From Earliella scabrosa (lineage: Eukaryota > Basidiomycota > Agaricomycetes > Polyporales > Polyporaceae): a stretch of DNA of 64,000 bases. Location: the NCBI GenBank assembly GCA_022605405.1, contig JABYQQ010000039.1, positions 62,001-126,000 on the forward strand. The letters run 5' to 3'. Within the stretch, counting starts at the first letter, position 1. Each line of letters opens with the position of its first letter. The notes beneath the pieces are model-generated. The model worked only from the letters and a program-made list of their open reading frames with translations. It made no database searches and was not told the origin of the DNA. The position numbers were made by a program, and so were the translations under genes. Positions 1-11,460 of this stretch are shown piece after piece.

Positions 1-823
1 GGTAGGTAGCTTGACCATGTTCATGTTACCCTGATAGCCACGGAGTTCATTTGCTATGTAAGAAGCTGGTCAGTAGACATGCAGCAAGGTATAATCATTG
101 GAAACAAACACTTGCGCAGAGGGATCTGTGTAGTCTCGATGACTGTCTCGTGGTTTGGATCGACGTTGGAATATATGGCGTCTAAGCGCCTCTGGTGATT
201 GTTGTTTGCGTCTGTTAGGATCACAAGCCCTCGCTTCAACCGTTCTACATACTTACCGCACGGACTTGACCTGGACTTTGAGTCTTGACCATCTGCTCGT
301 CGCATCTCATGCTAACAATGTAACATCCGCATTGGCAACGACTCATGCATCATGTTTACTGTCGATCCTCCTGGATTCTCGCGACTTATGACATGAAGAT
401 CCCAAGGGCGGCGTTTTCTGGACTCTCTCGGAAAGAACGACGTCGACTTGACAAGCTGAGCGTCGTCCTACGAGGGCTCAGCTGAGTTACGAGAGACGTA
501 TGAGGAGAGTCATTTACGCTGCAATCCGCGCTCAGGTGAGTTACCCTAGCTTTCGAGACATTTTTCGTGGCCGCCTTCAGTGTTGTGCCGTTGCGGTTTG
601 TCCCGAGGATGAAGCAAGGAAGACTTGCGACGGCTCCGTAGTATCCAGTCGGAGTGCTATTGTTGGGGATGTTGCATAGATCGCAATACCTAGGGTGCTG
701 TCGCGGCGGGAACATGTCAGCCAGATGGGAGGGGCACGGTCAGCCACGGACACAAGCCAGCTCCCGGTTCGCTATAGGTGCTGCGCTATACAGCTTAACG
801 CACGGAATAGCCGGCAGTCCTCA
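1..823. other. intergenic, no gene recognised
   Basis: Only short overlapping open frames on both strands, none with a recognisable domain, signal peptide or convincing splice structure. The right part is presumably the promoter and leader of the gene starting near 824. A gene reaching in from the left edge cannot be excluded. Confidence 0.4.
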
Positions 824-2458
824 ATGCCTACTGCATATCATAGCTTTCCTTCCTCGCCCTCTCCCAACAAGTTCAACCCCCTCCTTGTGGCGCTCTCGAT
901 CCTCCTTCGCTCCTCGAGTTCATGGGCACACACCGTTCTGCCACACGTAACACCTCACGACGACTCTTCTCCGCCCTCTATCACTGGCGCGACGAAGGCC
1001 GTCAAGCACCATCATGTTCCCCAGCGCACACTCCTCGACACCCTCGTCTCCCTCTGCGCGTTCCACCCAGACTGCCGCTCGCCGGCGGTAGCGCTAGAAG
1101 TCGCACCCGACCGCGTAGTGGTGTACCTCGCGACGGCCAGCACACCCTCCCCGAGGCTCAAGCGCGATGTTCAGACATGGATCGCGGAGGCACGAGCTGT
1201 CGCGCAAACGCTGCATCACCAGACAGACTCCTGCGGTCACCCAGAGGTGCGGCTCATGGCTGCGGTGTATCACGCATGTTACCCGACGGTGCGTTATCTT
1301 CTCCGGAGGGACGGGAGGCTGGCAGAACTCTTGGAGAAGCTCAAGGAAAGCATCATGGACGACGACGAAGACGAGATGGAGGTCACGACCGGACAGTTGG
1401 ACGGATCCAACTCAGACGACATCGCGGACTCATTGCAGGGGATCGAGCAGCTGTGCATGGACCTTCAAGTGCTCTTGTGTTGCACAGAGCCCGAGTCAGC
1501 CGGCGAAGACGCAGCAGATCAACCCCGTTTGTCCGCGGTTGGTATGGCCGGCTGGTTCGCCGTACGACAGCTGGGGAACGCGGCCTTTCGTATGAAGCTT
1601 CAGCGGATCGGTCAGTGCTTCATCTCTTCCCCTGAGCTCTCAGTATCTTGCATCCAGAGCGCATGCGGCTGATTCTTCACGCACCCAGATTCTGACGCTC
1701 CGGACATCATTGAAGAGGCGTGTACGCTGTCCAGCCTCGTCAACACCCTCCTCGGCTGCGCGAAGTCATTCGCCATGAATACCGCGCTCGCACTCCCATG
1801 GTCGATCGAGTGGATACAAGCCCCAGCGATCACCTCTCCGGTGGCGAACAGCCTCGCTCTCAGCCCGACGCTCGTGGAAGAGTGGCTGCGGGGTATCTCC
1901 GACCCCAACTCCTGCTCGTCCATCAACGTCTCTCCCTCCCTCGATGCATGGCCCTGGTCAGAGGTCGTCGCCCCTCTCCTCGAGGATCAGTTGCTCGAGC
2001 CGCATCTAGAGCCTTCCCTCTCGAAGTCCTCAAGCCGCTCACCCACCTCGCGCACCCACTGCGCGAGCGCGCTCATATGGCACTTCCTCTCCAACGCTAT
2101 CCCTGCCTACCCGTACATCGCGACCACCTCTCCTCCCTGCTACGCCTGCGTCACGCTCGCGCGCACAGTCAACACCATGCACGAGACCGCGCGGGAGTAC
2201 CTAATGCGCGGGTGCACGGGCGCCATCGACCTGCCGTGGTGCCCCCCATGGGCTTGTCCTGGCTCGGACTGCCGTAATGTCGAGGCCAGGAAGGTCGAGG
2301 CGGCGTTCGAGGAGGCGTTACTGGAGGACGTCCGGATGCTGCTGATGCACGGCGCGCGGCGGATCGCGAGTCATGGAGGCTCGGAGGCTAAGACGTGGGA
2401 CCTGGAGAATACACAGTCTGTGTTGCCGCCCAGCTTAAGTAGGCGTAAGGCGGACTAG
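824..2458 (+). CDS. OTT_1508-like deaminase-fold protein, probably inactive
   Basis: Two exons, 824..1610 and 1689..2458, joined across a 78-nt GT-AG intron that contains an in-frame stop; 518 aa. The N-terminal two thirds are helical and unassigned, with an acidic stretch DDDEDEME near residue 180. The C-terminal region (about 380-425) carries HCASALIWHFL followed by PPCYACVTLARTVN. This resembles the zinc-deaminase pattern H-x-E...P-C-x-x-C, as in OTT_1508-like deaminases that are widespread in mushroom-forming fungi. His386, Cys413 and Cys416 would be the zinc ligands. The position expected to hold the proton-shuttling Glu is Ala388, so a pseudoenzyme or binding role is likely. The frame is open upstream to 695; ATG 824 was chosen because coding character begins there. 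The family call comes from motif memory, not a search. Confidence 0.6.
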
Positions 2459-3131
2459 ATGGATGGTGGAGCAGTATGTGTCTTACTCGAGCTCGTTGAT
2501 TCGGTCTCTAATGTGATCTGTCGGTTCGACGCAGATGTAGTTGCCCTCGTGGTGTTACGAATACATGTCAATCTTCTCAGCTAGCAGGGTGGATACTCCC
2601 CACTATGTTGTGGGGGGGTTGTTTTCCCCTCCGCGATGCGCGCTCGGGAGCCGCGTCTCATCTGTCATCCTGCCGATGCTCGCCAGGGGATAAGAAGTAG
2701 AGGTGGTGTATACATATCTGGTACGCCTATCTGCTTCCCTCGGTTACCTACATCACAGCAAGGTCAGGTGCAACATCTTCAGGGTCTTGAGAAGTGTGCT
2801 GCTCAACAATCGGATTGGTGCCTCCTCGACTGACGCTGAAGCGACAAAATCGCTCCCTCTCCGAGGAGGTCGTGCGGCGCCGGGCAGCGCGATATGCAGC
2901 CGATCCCTACCCATGCGCGCTCATCGCCTGTGGACGAACGTGACATTCTAGCGGGGTCATTGGAGCCTAGCGTGTCCCCAAATGCATCGCGTGTTTCCTT
3001 CAGCGACGCACCAGAACGCCCACATGTCGTCATCTGTAGGCGTCCACCCCAGACCGCCCACCTCCAGACTGCCGTACAAAAGCCCACCGCAACATCCGCC
3101 TATGTCGCCACACTCACCTGCGCCCAGCATC
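2459..3131. other. intergenic
   Basis: Terminator of the deaminase-like gene and promoter of the methyltransferase gene, both on the plus strand. No further gene, repeat or strong TATA element was recognised. Confidence 0.4.
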
Positions 3132-5216
3132 ATGACATTCGCCACCCTGCGCGCCCTGCACGCGGTCATCGGCGCTGCGATAGACGAGATGGAGCGCACG
3201 TACCGCGCCCGCGCGCCGAACCTCGACTACCCCTCTCTCGACGAGCCGTACTACCCCACAGCGCAGCACACCCCGGAGGAGGAGCTGGCGGAGACGCTGA
3301 AGGCGGACCCGGATGTGGCCGCCGCGTCGAAGCGCATCGTCGCTGCGTGCGGGCAGCTAAGCACGACGGTCAACAAGCCGTGGTTCGGTCTCATGGAGGA
3401 TGTGCAGGCGGTACGTCCCAGCCGTCCCCTTCCACGCATGTGGTTCGCTGTGCTGATGGAACGGTGTTCACGCGATAGGGCCAATTTTCTGCGTGCATCC
3501 GCTTCATCGAGACCGCGAACATTGTCGAGATCCTGCGCGACGCGGGGCCCGACGGGCTGCACGTCACCGAGATCTTGAAGGCTGTTCTCGAGCTGCGACC
3601 GAAGGTCAACGCATCCCAAGGCGAAGGGCCTCTCACCCCCTCGAAACTGAGTACGTCTCATTCCGTGCATGCTCTGCAACGACTGTCCGTGACCGAACTG
3701 GGCTGTCGTCCCGCAGGCCACATTCTGAGGCTCCTCGCAACGTCGCACTACCTGCGCGAAGTCAAGCCGAACGTCTTCGCTAACAACCGCCCCTCGTCGT
3801 TCATGGATACCGGCAAGACTGTTACACAACTCCGCGAAGCGTGCGTCCTGCGTCTTTGACCTCTGCACCTTCCATCGGCTAACTCTTTGTCGACAGACCT
3901 GAGAAGAAGTACACCGACACAGATGGTGTAGCAGCCTTCGTAGCCCTGACGTACGTCGTTCCATCTCTGTACATCGTTCCACCACCGACGCGCTAACACT
4001 GCCTACAGCGGGGACGAGGCAATCAAGTTCATCGCCTGCCTCACGGACTGGGCGCTGCCTGACCTCACCCCGTCGAAGCGCATCGACGTGAACTTCGCTA
4101 ACGGTATTGAGCCCGCACCAGCCAAAGGTCAACTAGCCGTGACCAAGTGGGACGCGCCCTTCAACCTCGCGTTCAACACACCACTCGGGTACTTTGAGTG
4201 GCTCGAGCTGCCGGAGAACGCGGGGCGATTCAACCGATTCGGACATGCGATGACTGGGACGCGCCAATGGGAGACCAGGCATGAGATCCTCAGAGGTGAG
4301 GTGGAGCCTGAGTGGCGCTGATCTCGAGTATACCCATTCACCTTGCGGCATCGGCATCTATATGCAGGTTTCTCCTGGGAAGACCTTCCTCAGGGATCAG
4401 TTCTTGTCGACGTTGGAGGCGGTATCGGTGCAACGTCCATATTCGTCGCCGAAGCGCATCCTCATCTGCGCGTTGTCGTCGAGGATCGCGCGCAAGTGGT
4501 CTCCACCGCTATCCCGGTATGTTTTATACAGCCCCTTTGTGAGTGATTTCCTGACGGATGTGCTTGCGCCAAGGCTTGGGGACCGCAATACTCTCACCTC
4601 TTCGAGTCCGGGCGCATGTCCTACCGCACGCGCGACTTCTTCCAGTCCTGGGACCCGCTGACCCTCCCAGACCTCGGTTCGGTTAGCTCTCCCGCTGTCT
4701 TCCTCGTCCGACTGGTCCTCCACGACTGGCAGGACGACGATGCGCGCAAGTGAGTGCCTGCGCGTTTCGTGAATATACCTCTTCTCCTCACTCGCACACT
4801 CTATTCAGGATCTTGAGCCAGCTCCGTGCGTCTGCTGGCCCACACACGAAGCTGCTCATCGGAGACATGCTTCTGCCGTACGCGTGTGCGGACGACACGA
4901 GCGTAGCCAGCGATGGAGATGACCAGGCGACGAAGTCGACTTTCCCCTTCGTCCCGCCCGACTCTCCGCTGCTACCGAACCTCGGCAAGGCGAACGTGCA
5001 CGGCTATCTAATTGACATCATGGTACGTGCACCCTTCTCACTCTAGCTCAGCGGAGTTCTGAAAGGGATGGCGTGCAGATGATGGGCATGTTCGACGCGA
5101 AGGAGCGGACGGTGGACGAGATGAAGGCCCTGACGCTCTCTGCGGGCTGGAAGATCACGGAGATCCGGAGGACAGCCGGGTCGATGTGGGCATACACCAC
5201 AGCCGTCCCGGTATAA
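3132..5216 (+). CDS. SAM-dependent O-methyltransferase (COMT-like, fungal family 2)
   Basis: Nine exons: 3132..3410, 3479..3650, 3717..3840, 3897..3950, 4009..4295, 4368..4516, 4574..4749, 4809..5022, 5079..5216. All phases close, giving 530 aa. The N-terminal half resembles the winged-helix dimerisation region of plant COMT-type enzymes (EILRDAGPDGLHVTEILK, then HILRLLATSHYLRE). The SAM-binding glycine motif is VDVGGGIGATS near residues 320-330. The catalytic His of the LHDW motif is His405 (RLVLHDWQDDDARK). The family transfers methyl groups from SAM to hydroxyls of phenolics and other secondary metabolites; the substrate cannot be read. A second Met 10 codons upstream (3102) is an alternative start. 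No polyketide synthase, terpene cyclase or P450 gene lies nearby, so this is not a typical biosynthetic cluster. It converges with the kinase-like gene, 109 bp away. Confidence 0.88.
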
Positions 5217-5325
5217 GTCTATCCCAAGATATGTCTGGATTGTATTCGACTCGTGAGATAAGTAGCGTAAGTACTCTCGGTCCCAAATCTAGGGACCCAG
5301 GAGATCAGCAATACAGCCAGGTGCT

Positions 5326-6554
5326 CTATCGTGGGTCACCGTACATCAAGGCCCCTGCCATGTTCTTCCTCCACGCTTCCTGTCGGAAGTAAGAGCCGCA
5401 TATGAAAGGAATACACAACCTCCATACATTGTCTTTCTTCATACTCCCAATCTCCTCGTCGTGGTCGCATGCGTCACGCATGGCAATGAACTCGAACCAC
5501 GGTGGGTAGAACCCGGAGAACCCCCAGTCGATCAGCCAAATCCGCCCATCGTCTCCGACAATGATGTTCCGCACATTGAGATCGCCATGGACCAAGGCAA
5601 GCGGCTCCGAGTCGTCGAACGGTTCGACTTTGGCTCCTTCGGCAGCGGCACGGTTGGTGCGGTAACGCCGCCGCAGGGCGTTCCCCAGCACATTGCGATG
5701 GTTCCACCAGGCAGAGAGTGCGGCATATGTCTTGAACGGGCCTTTCAGCCCTCCGACATCACCGAACACTCGCGGACAAACGCATCTCCGAGCTTCGTCT
5801 CCGGGAGCGACAGGCCCAGGGATAGTGGAACGAGGGTGGGGAATCGCGCGCAGTTGCGATATATAGTGGCGGAGGATGCATGCGATGCGAAACTTCTCCC
5901 AAATGGACAGAGATGGCCACACGTGCCCAAGCTGGCGTCCTGGTATATAATCCATGACAAACCCCTCGCATTCCATGTATTCGTCGTTGTTGAGAATGCG
6001 ATGCACGCGTGGCACGGGAATGGTGGTCTGCTCAAATATGAGCTGCTGAGTGAGGGGTTCCGAGGCTGCGTTGTAAGGTCCGCTTGCGGACTTGTAGACG
6101 GTTCTATCGGTGAGGCGAATGATGTTGTTATCTCCGAGATCTACTCCCGCCTCCTGGCTGAGACTAGGTCTTGGACGTGATTTTACGAGTGTACGAAGAT
6201 CCGAGTCGCTCATTTTTGCTACGTCCGACGGATCCTGGAATAGAATATTAGTCGTGGACTCTGATGATGGTCTATATCTGAGGTGCGACAGGTCACATAC
6301 GTGATCGTCATGAGTGGATCGTTGTCGCAAAAGAGGGGGCGAGAGCTGCATGACGAGGTCCGCTAGAGCTCCAAACATAACGGTGTGATTCGTGAAGAAT
6401 ACTTCGTATGTGTGTGGCGTACCGTAGAGTCCGAGACCTTGATAGAGAGATCCAATACTTCCGAGGTGGCATTCTCACGCACGCCGGCGGGGGTGATGCA
6501 AAGCTGTGTCTCATCACTCGAAAGAGTATACGTCGTTCCTCCAGGCTCCGACAA
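5326..6554 (-). CDS. aminoglycoside-phosphotransferase (APH)-family kinase-like protein
   Basis: Proposed exons on the minus strand: 6554..6423, 6345..6301, 6234..5326. Both introns (77 and 66 nt) are GT-AG and phase 0; 362 aa. Without the upstream exons the protein could start at a Met just inside the last exon (MSDSDLRTL). The core shows the APH/choline-kinase fold: FVMDYIPGRQLGHVWPSL (hinge region), the catalytic loop LVHGDLNVRNIIV and the metal-binding motif WLIDWGFSGFYP. Proteins of this class are abundant in Agaricomycetes and most have unknown small-molecule or protein substrates, so drug resistance should not be assumed. Family assignment is firm; the first exon (44 codons from ATG 6554) is less certain. 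Confidence 0.8.
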
Positions 6555-6759
6555 TATACGAGAATAAGCATTAACTGATTTAGACGACTGTCACTACACA
6601 GACCACTCCAGTCAACCCTCCAGCTCGCACGCAATTGCAGAGTCCACCACGATCTGATCATACTTGCCACGTCCACCATAAGACCCAATCCACCGACCAT
6701 CGCACCGTCGCGTTTTCCTCCCCAGGCCTGAGTACTGAGTACTGAATCCTAGACCTCGC

Positions 6760-7646
6760 TCACAGCACCAGCACGGCACCAGCGACCACACCAACGAGAG
6801 CAACGCCCATCCCGACCACGCCGCCGACATTGAGCCCCGCCTTGAGCGCCATCGCGGCGTTGCCCGCCGCACTCGTCGTCGCGCCGCTATCCGGCGAGGT
6901 CGGGGATGTCGGAGAGACCGCGCCGGAGGGCGCAGACGCGCTGTTGCTACCTCCCGCACTGGCGGAGCCCGAACCGGAGACTGAGGGCCCGGGGGTGCTC
7001 GCGCCGCCCGTAGCGGAAGGAGCGCCGCTTGCTGTCGAGTGGAGGTGGTGAGCAGAGATGTTCGAAACACAACGTAGCACGAATCCAGTCAGCTGCCTCA
7101 ATGGACGCCCTCGACGCGCGGACGCAGCGACTACTGGGCAGTGGGTATGTCGCCCGTGCAGATGGGTATGTCGCCCGTGCAGATGGGAGACGAAGAAAGG
7201 CGCGACGCGACGGGCGCGGGCGTAGCTCGAGAATCGAGGGACGGCGGATCTAGATCAAGAGATACAGAGAACTAAAGCACTCACCAGCAGCACCACACGT
7301 CTGCTGTAGCAGGCCCATCGCAGCCTGCTGCTCCTGCGCCGTGCACTGCGCCTGGAGACAGCTGAGCGCGGTCTGCTGGAGATCCGCGTTCGAGCACAGG
7401 CATGACATGTCCGTCCTAGAACATGAGGCGGCCGCGAACAGTCAGCCATCAGAGGTCGTGCTCGAGAAAGAAGAGGAGAGTGGGGACGCACAAGGAGCAG
7501 CCAGCAGTGGCGGCCGCCTGTCCGACACAAGTGATGATGCAGGGGGAGAGGCCCGCGGTGGATGTCGGCACCGCGGGGGAGCTCTGCGCGTACGCGCCTG
7601 CGAAGAGGGCGAGGATGGAGAGGGCGGAGAAGGCGAAGGACTTCAT
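6760..7646 (-). CDS. CFEM-domain GPI-anchored protein (copy A)
   Basis: Three minus-strand exons: 7646..7492, 7415..7285, 7031..6760; 185 aa. Signal peptide MKSFAFSALSILALFAGAYA, then a CFEM domain with all eight cysteines, beginning SPCIITCVGQAAATAGC and continuing TDMSCLCSNADLQ. The Asp three residues before Cys4, which coordinates haem iron in Candida Csa2/Rbt5, is present. A Ser/Pro/Gly linker leads to a hydrophobic C-terminus ending AGAVLVL that fits a GPI-attachment signal, so the protein should sit on plasma membrane or wall. The usual intron phases (2, then 1) are kept, but intron 2 is unusually long (253 nt) and holds a perfect 21-bp direct duplication near 7141-7181. TATATAG on the minus strand (7773..7767) lies 121 bp upstream. 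An alternative Met lies four codons upstream (7658). Confidence 0.88.
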
Positions 7647-9726
7647 GACGATCCGCACAGATGTATTTGAGTGGATTCGCGCGCGAAAAGGGAGGGGAAA
7701 GCAGGGAAGAGAGGCGAGCGGGAGCGAGAGGTGGTTGGCCGAGGGAGGAGCAGTCGGTTGGCCCGGCTATATATGCACGAACGGGGAAGCTTCTGCCCTT
7801 CTCCTGACATCCAAGGCGGCCGCGAACGATGTCTACGTGACAGTGAGAGTCGATGAAGAAGGTATCGGACGCTTTGCGGCTGTTGGCTACGCATCCGGGT
7901 GTCGAGTGCCTGCATCCGTGGGCGCCCTGGCCTAGTTTCGACATGAGGAATGCTTCTGCGAGAGGTGCGAAGTAACAGGTGTGCCCTTGCCCTTGATGAA
8001 GGATGAGCAAGAGGACGTGAAACGCGATGTAAGTATGGAGCAGTGCAGGAAGGACGGCAGCTTACGATACGTGCTATATACACACTTACTTCGCAGACAG
8101 GGAGCATCGTGTGTGTATTTCTTGTGTAGCCGTTGGAGCCATCTCCAGCCGATTTGGAGACGATCCATGGGAACGCGTCGGTACGTGAGCTAGAAGTATC
8201 CCCTGAGACGGTTCGCGGCATGCGTCGATCTGCGCGTACTTGCTAAATGACGTCCTAAAGTGCTGCAAGATTGAGGTGGTCAAGATCAGCAGCATTCGTT
8301 CACATCCGGAGTCAACACACATACCATCGGCAAGTGATGATTCCGCCATTATGTGTCAGATGAACTGTCGGACAAAACTGGACGGAGTATGGGCAAAGAA
8401 TCGCGGTCGCCGTCTCCTCGTACGTCATGTTCATCGCCGTTCCCTTCAGAAGCTCGTAGCTCGTGGAGGAACGTGGTTCGTCGAAAGCGATCGCGCATGG
8501 TCCACCTCGTAGGGAGGACTGTTCGCACGCCAATGGCCCGGAAGTCTTCGCTTCATCTAGGAAGCAGGGACAGCGCGTGCATGTGGGGAATGTCGCGGAG
8601 AATAGACATTTGTGACAAGCACTCACCTCCACGTAGTATCATTCGCCATATGCACCAGTGCTTGACCGGCCGCGGATATACTCTACGGCGGCGTTCAATC
8701 CTCGTTGGGGTCTTCCATGCTCCTCCTTCGATCGACGGGAGGTGCGCGGAGGTTGCAAGGAGATACCCCAGTAATCTCCGCCGCGGCGTCCAGAGCACCC
8801 CGCCGCCACCTTCGACCGTTCCCACTCCCGACCATGCGCGGGAACCCTTTGAGGTTATTTTCAATGCATCACGGCAGCACGAACAGCGAAGCCGCGCCTG
8901 CATCACTTCTCAAGCCTTTCTGCGAATCCGAACCCGGAGGCCTCCCTGCTTCACTGTGTCGCGCGCAATAGCCGCGTTGATCAAACACAATGAGGAGGAA
9001 GACTGTAACACGACCGACCGAGGGCTTACCTGGCACCGATGACAGACACGGCCCCGAGAGACCATGCAGTCTAGGTCCCGCGTAATACATGTAAAGCCAG
9101 CACTTTGAGCTTGAACTTGAAGCTTCAGCGACGTTGTCGGACGAGTTCCTGTGGCGGGGTAGTGCCTGAACGGAATTCGGGTCGTATAGGCGGGGGCCGG
9201 AGGGCCGAGGTCAGATCGCCGTCGTGATGGCGTTGCCCCGCATGAGCACCGCTTTTCAGAATGGCACGATTTTCAAGTTTTAGACTTCCAGCATCCCCCG
9301 AGCGGTGCGTTGACGGTCCCCTCGCCGATCCTCTCCATGTCCTCGCGCACAGGCGCGTGCGTACGCCTCGAGCATGGAGGCTGGTACGGTGCGCCTGCGC
9401 GAGCTGCCATAGAGCACAGGAAGTTATCAGCATAGAAGGAAGGACTGGGGAGACAGAACTGGAGCGTCGCGAGCAGAGTCAATTGATCTCGGGTAGTGCT
9501 CACAAGGTCCACGGTCCACCCTCGCACGTTGGCGGCGATCGCCTCCGACTCGCCAAGTTCCAACCGCGACGCGTATCGCTTCGCCTCCAGCGTGCCCCAA
9601 CGCGCGTGACTCCCGACCCCGTCGCGCGCCGGTATAAAGCTCGCCTCCCCCACCCACCCTCGCCCCCACCAGCGGTTGCCAGGTTCCCCATCGCTGCTGT
9701 ACGACCCCCCAACCTCTCACGACACG
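7647..9726. other. long intergenic between divergent CFEM genes A and B
   Basis: About 2.1 kb shared as upstream region by copy A (minus) and copy B (plus). TATA-like elements lie at both ends (7767-7773 and 9633-9638). No convincing gene, repeat or RNA was seen; the open frames lack domains and splice logic. A TTATCAG core near 9422 is only a partial match to the fungal iron-GATA motif. Confidence 0.4.
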
Positions 9727-10483
9727 ATGAAGTTCACTGTCTCCGTCCTGCTCGCCGCCGCTGCATTCGCCGGCGTGCACGCACAATCCAGCACTGACAC
9801 CGCTACCGGCACCGCCGCGGCGCCCGCCCCCAGCGATGTCATCGCAGGCATTCCGCCCTGCCTCCTGGGCTGTATCACCGAGTCCGCGACTTCGGCCGGC
9901 TGCTCTGGCATGTACGTCCAATTCCCTCCTTTCTCGACGCTGGGGCGACGATTGCTGACGTGCGGGTGACAGCACCGACGTGGTCTGCTTCTGCACGAAC
10001 ACGGACTTCCAGGCCTCCGCGCTGGCCTGCTTCCAGTCGGAGTGCACGCCTGAAGAAGCAGAAGCCGCGACCGCCCTCCAGGCGCAACAGTGCGGCGCCG
10101 CAGGTGAGTAGACCGGTGGCCTTGCTCGTCCTCGACGTCCCCTTCCTCTGTGGCCTGCATCCCGATTTCCTTACACGGCGTCGCCCGGCCTGCATGTGTT
10201 GACCACACGCGTCTCCCAACAGTGAGCGACGGCGGCGACGACACGACCCCGACCCCGACCACGACCGGAAGCAACACCGGTGAGTCCCGTCCCTCCCAGC
10301 CTCTCGTGCCACGTACTGACCCACGACGACCCTCCAGCGACGGGCGCGGACGCGACCCCAACGACCACCGGCGCTGGCAGCGAAAATGAGGAGCCCTCCG
10401 AGACCCCGAACGCGGCTGCTCCCCTCAAGGTCGGCTTTGGTGGCGTGTTGGGTGTCGTCGCGGGTGCTGCGCTCTTCCTCTGA
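9727..10483 (+). CDS. CFEM-domain GPI-anchored protein (copy B)
   Basis: Four exons: 9727..9911, 9973..10103, 10223..10279, 10338..10483; 172 aa. It is the only cluster member with an extra (third) intron, which splits the linker and is again phase 1. Signal peptide MKFTVSVLLAAAAFAGVHA; CFEM cysteines in PPCLLGCITESATSAGC, then ITDVVCFCTNTDFQ and the C-terminal three, eight in all, with the haem-type Asp (TDVVC) present. The linker is rich in Thr, Pro, Gly and Asp rather than Ser. The C-terminus GGVLGVVAGAALFL fits a GPI signal but is shorter than in siblings. TATAAA at 9633-9638 is 89 bp upstream of the ATG. Confidence 0.88.
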
Positions 10484-11460
10484 GCCGTGTGCTCCCCTCC
10501 ATTCATCCATCTGGATGTCATGAAAAACGAAGTGGGAGCGGGCAGGGAAGGCGCGGGGATGATGAGGAGATGTTGGGGGGCGAGAGCGTTGCAGAACGAT
10601 TTGTGTACGCACCGATGGTGAATCCAAGCCGCACGACTCGAGTACTCTGTGCGGTCTTGAGACGGTCTGCTCTCCGAGTCCCTCACCAGCAGCCTCAGGG
10701 CCTGTTCGGTAAAAAGATATTGGGAAAAGTAGGGCTACTTTCTGCCTTATATGGTATGCAAAAATAAAATCCGTGTCCCGGGTATACCATATAAGGCAGA
10801 AAGTAGGCCTACTTTTCCTGATATCTTTTTACCGAACAGGCCCTCACGGTTTTGTTTCTCTTCCATCGCAGACGGATTCTAGTCGTCGCGTTAGATCGCA
10901 TTCAGCGAGCCCGGGACGTCCCAGCACGACTAACGTTGCCTCCAACGCACAGCATATATATGCATTTATCGCACTAGGGACAGGGATAGCTTGAAGACGT
11001 AGATAGACTCACCGCACACCCGACTCCCTCTATCCTCTCGAGCAGCGACTGCCGGCGAGCCCAAATATCAAACTCGACACCCACGTTCCCAGTCCCGAGA
11101 GCAGACGCAGCGATAGGGAGCGCGTCGATCCATAGTTGAGCGAGATGTTCCAAGGCTCGAGGGGAGTTGAAGCTCGATAGTCGAAGGGCGTGAGCGTCAA
11201 GAACAGAGAGCACAATTGATTAGCGCCCCCACCCTGCTCAGCTTCCTCCAACAGGCTCTCGCAGGTTGACAAGTGACTATCTGAATCTCATTCATGACTG
11301 CGACAACACACACTACGGCTATCCAACCACGTAACGACCAAAGGGCGTACAACGTCCAACGCGGAATGTTCAAAGTCCCAAAGTAGAGCCGACCACCGCA
11401 TCAAGAATACTCGGCGCATCGTGTTTTCCACCATCCCACCGTCTACCGTCCCCGTCTCGC
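10484..11460. other. intergenic between convergent CFEM genes B and C, carrying a MITE
   Basis: About 1 kb of 3' flanking sequence of copies B and C. Its only recognisable content is the inverted-repeat element at 10698-10843. The rest shows no gene. Confidence 0.5.
10698..10843. mobile_element. Tourist-like (PIF/Harbinger-type) MITE
   Basis: A 146-bp element that is almost entirely an inverted repeat: the left arm starts GGGCCTGTTCGGTAAAAAG and the right arm is its near-perfect complement (about 59 bp per arm, with a short AT-rich loop). It is flanked by the trinucleotide TCA on both sides (10695-10697 and 10844-10846), a 3-bp target duplication typical of PIF/Harbinger elements, whose MITEs commonly begin GGGCCTGTTTGG. 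It encodes nothing and would depend on a transposase elsewhere. The class is inferred from termini and duplication length. Confidence 0.85.

Noticed and set aside
3251..4132. 293-codon minus-strand open frame
   Set aside because: Antisense to the methyltransferase exons and introns; no recognisable domain.
3132..6554. Secondary-metabolite gene cluster around the O-methyltransferase
   Set aside because: No backbone enzyme, P450, oxidoreductase or transporter lies beside it.
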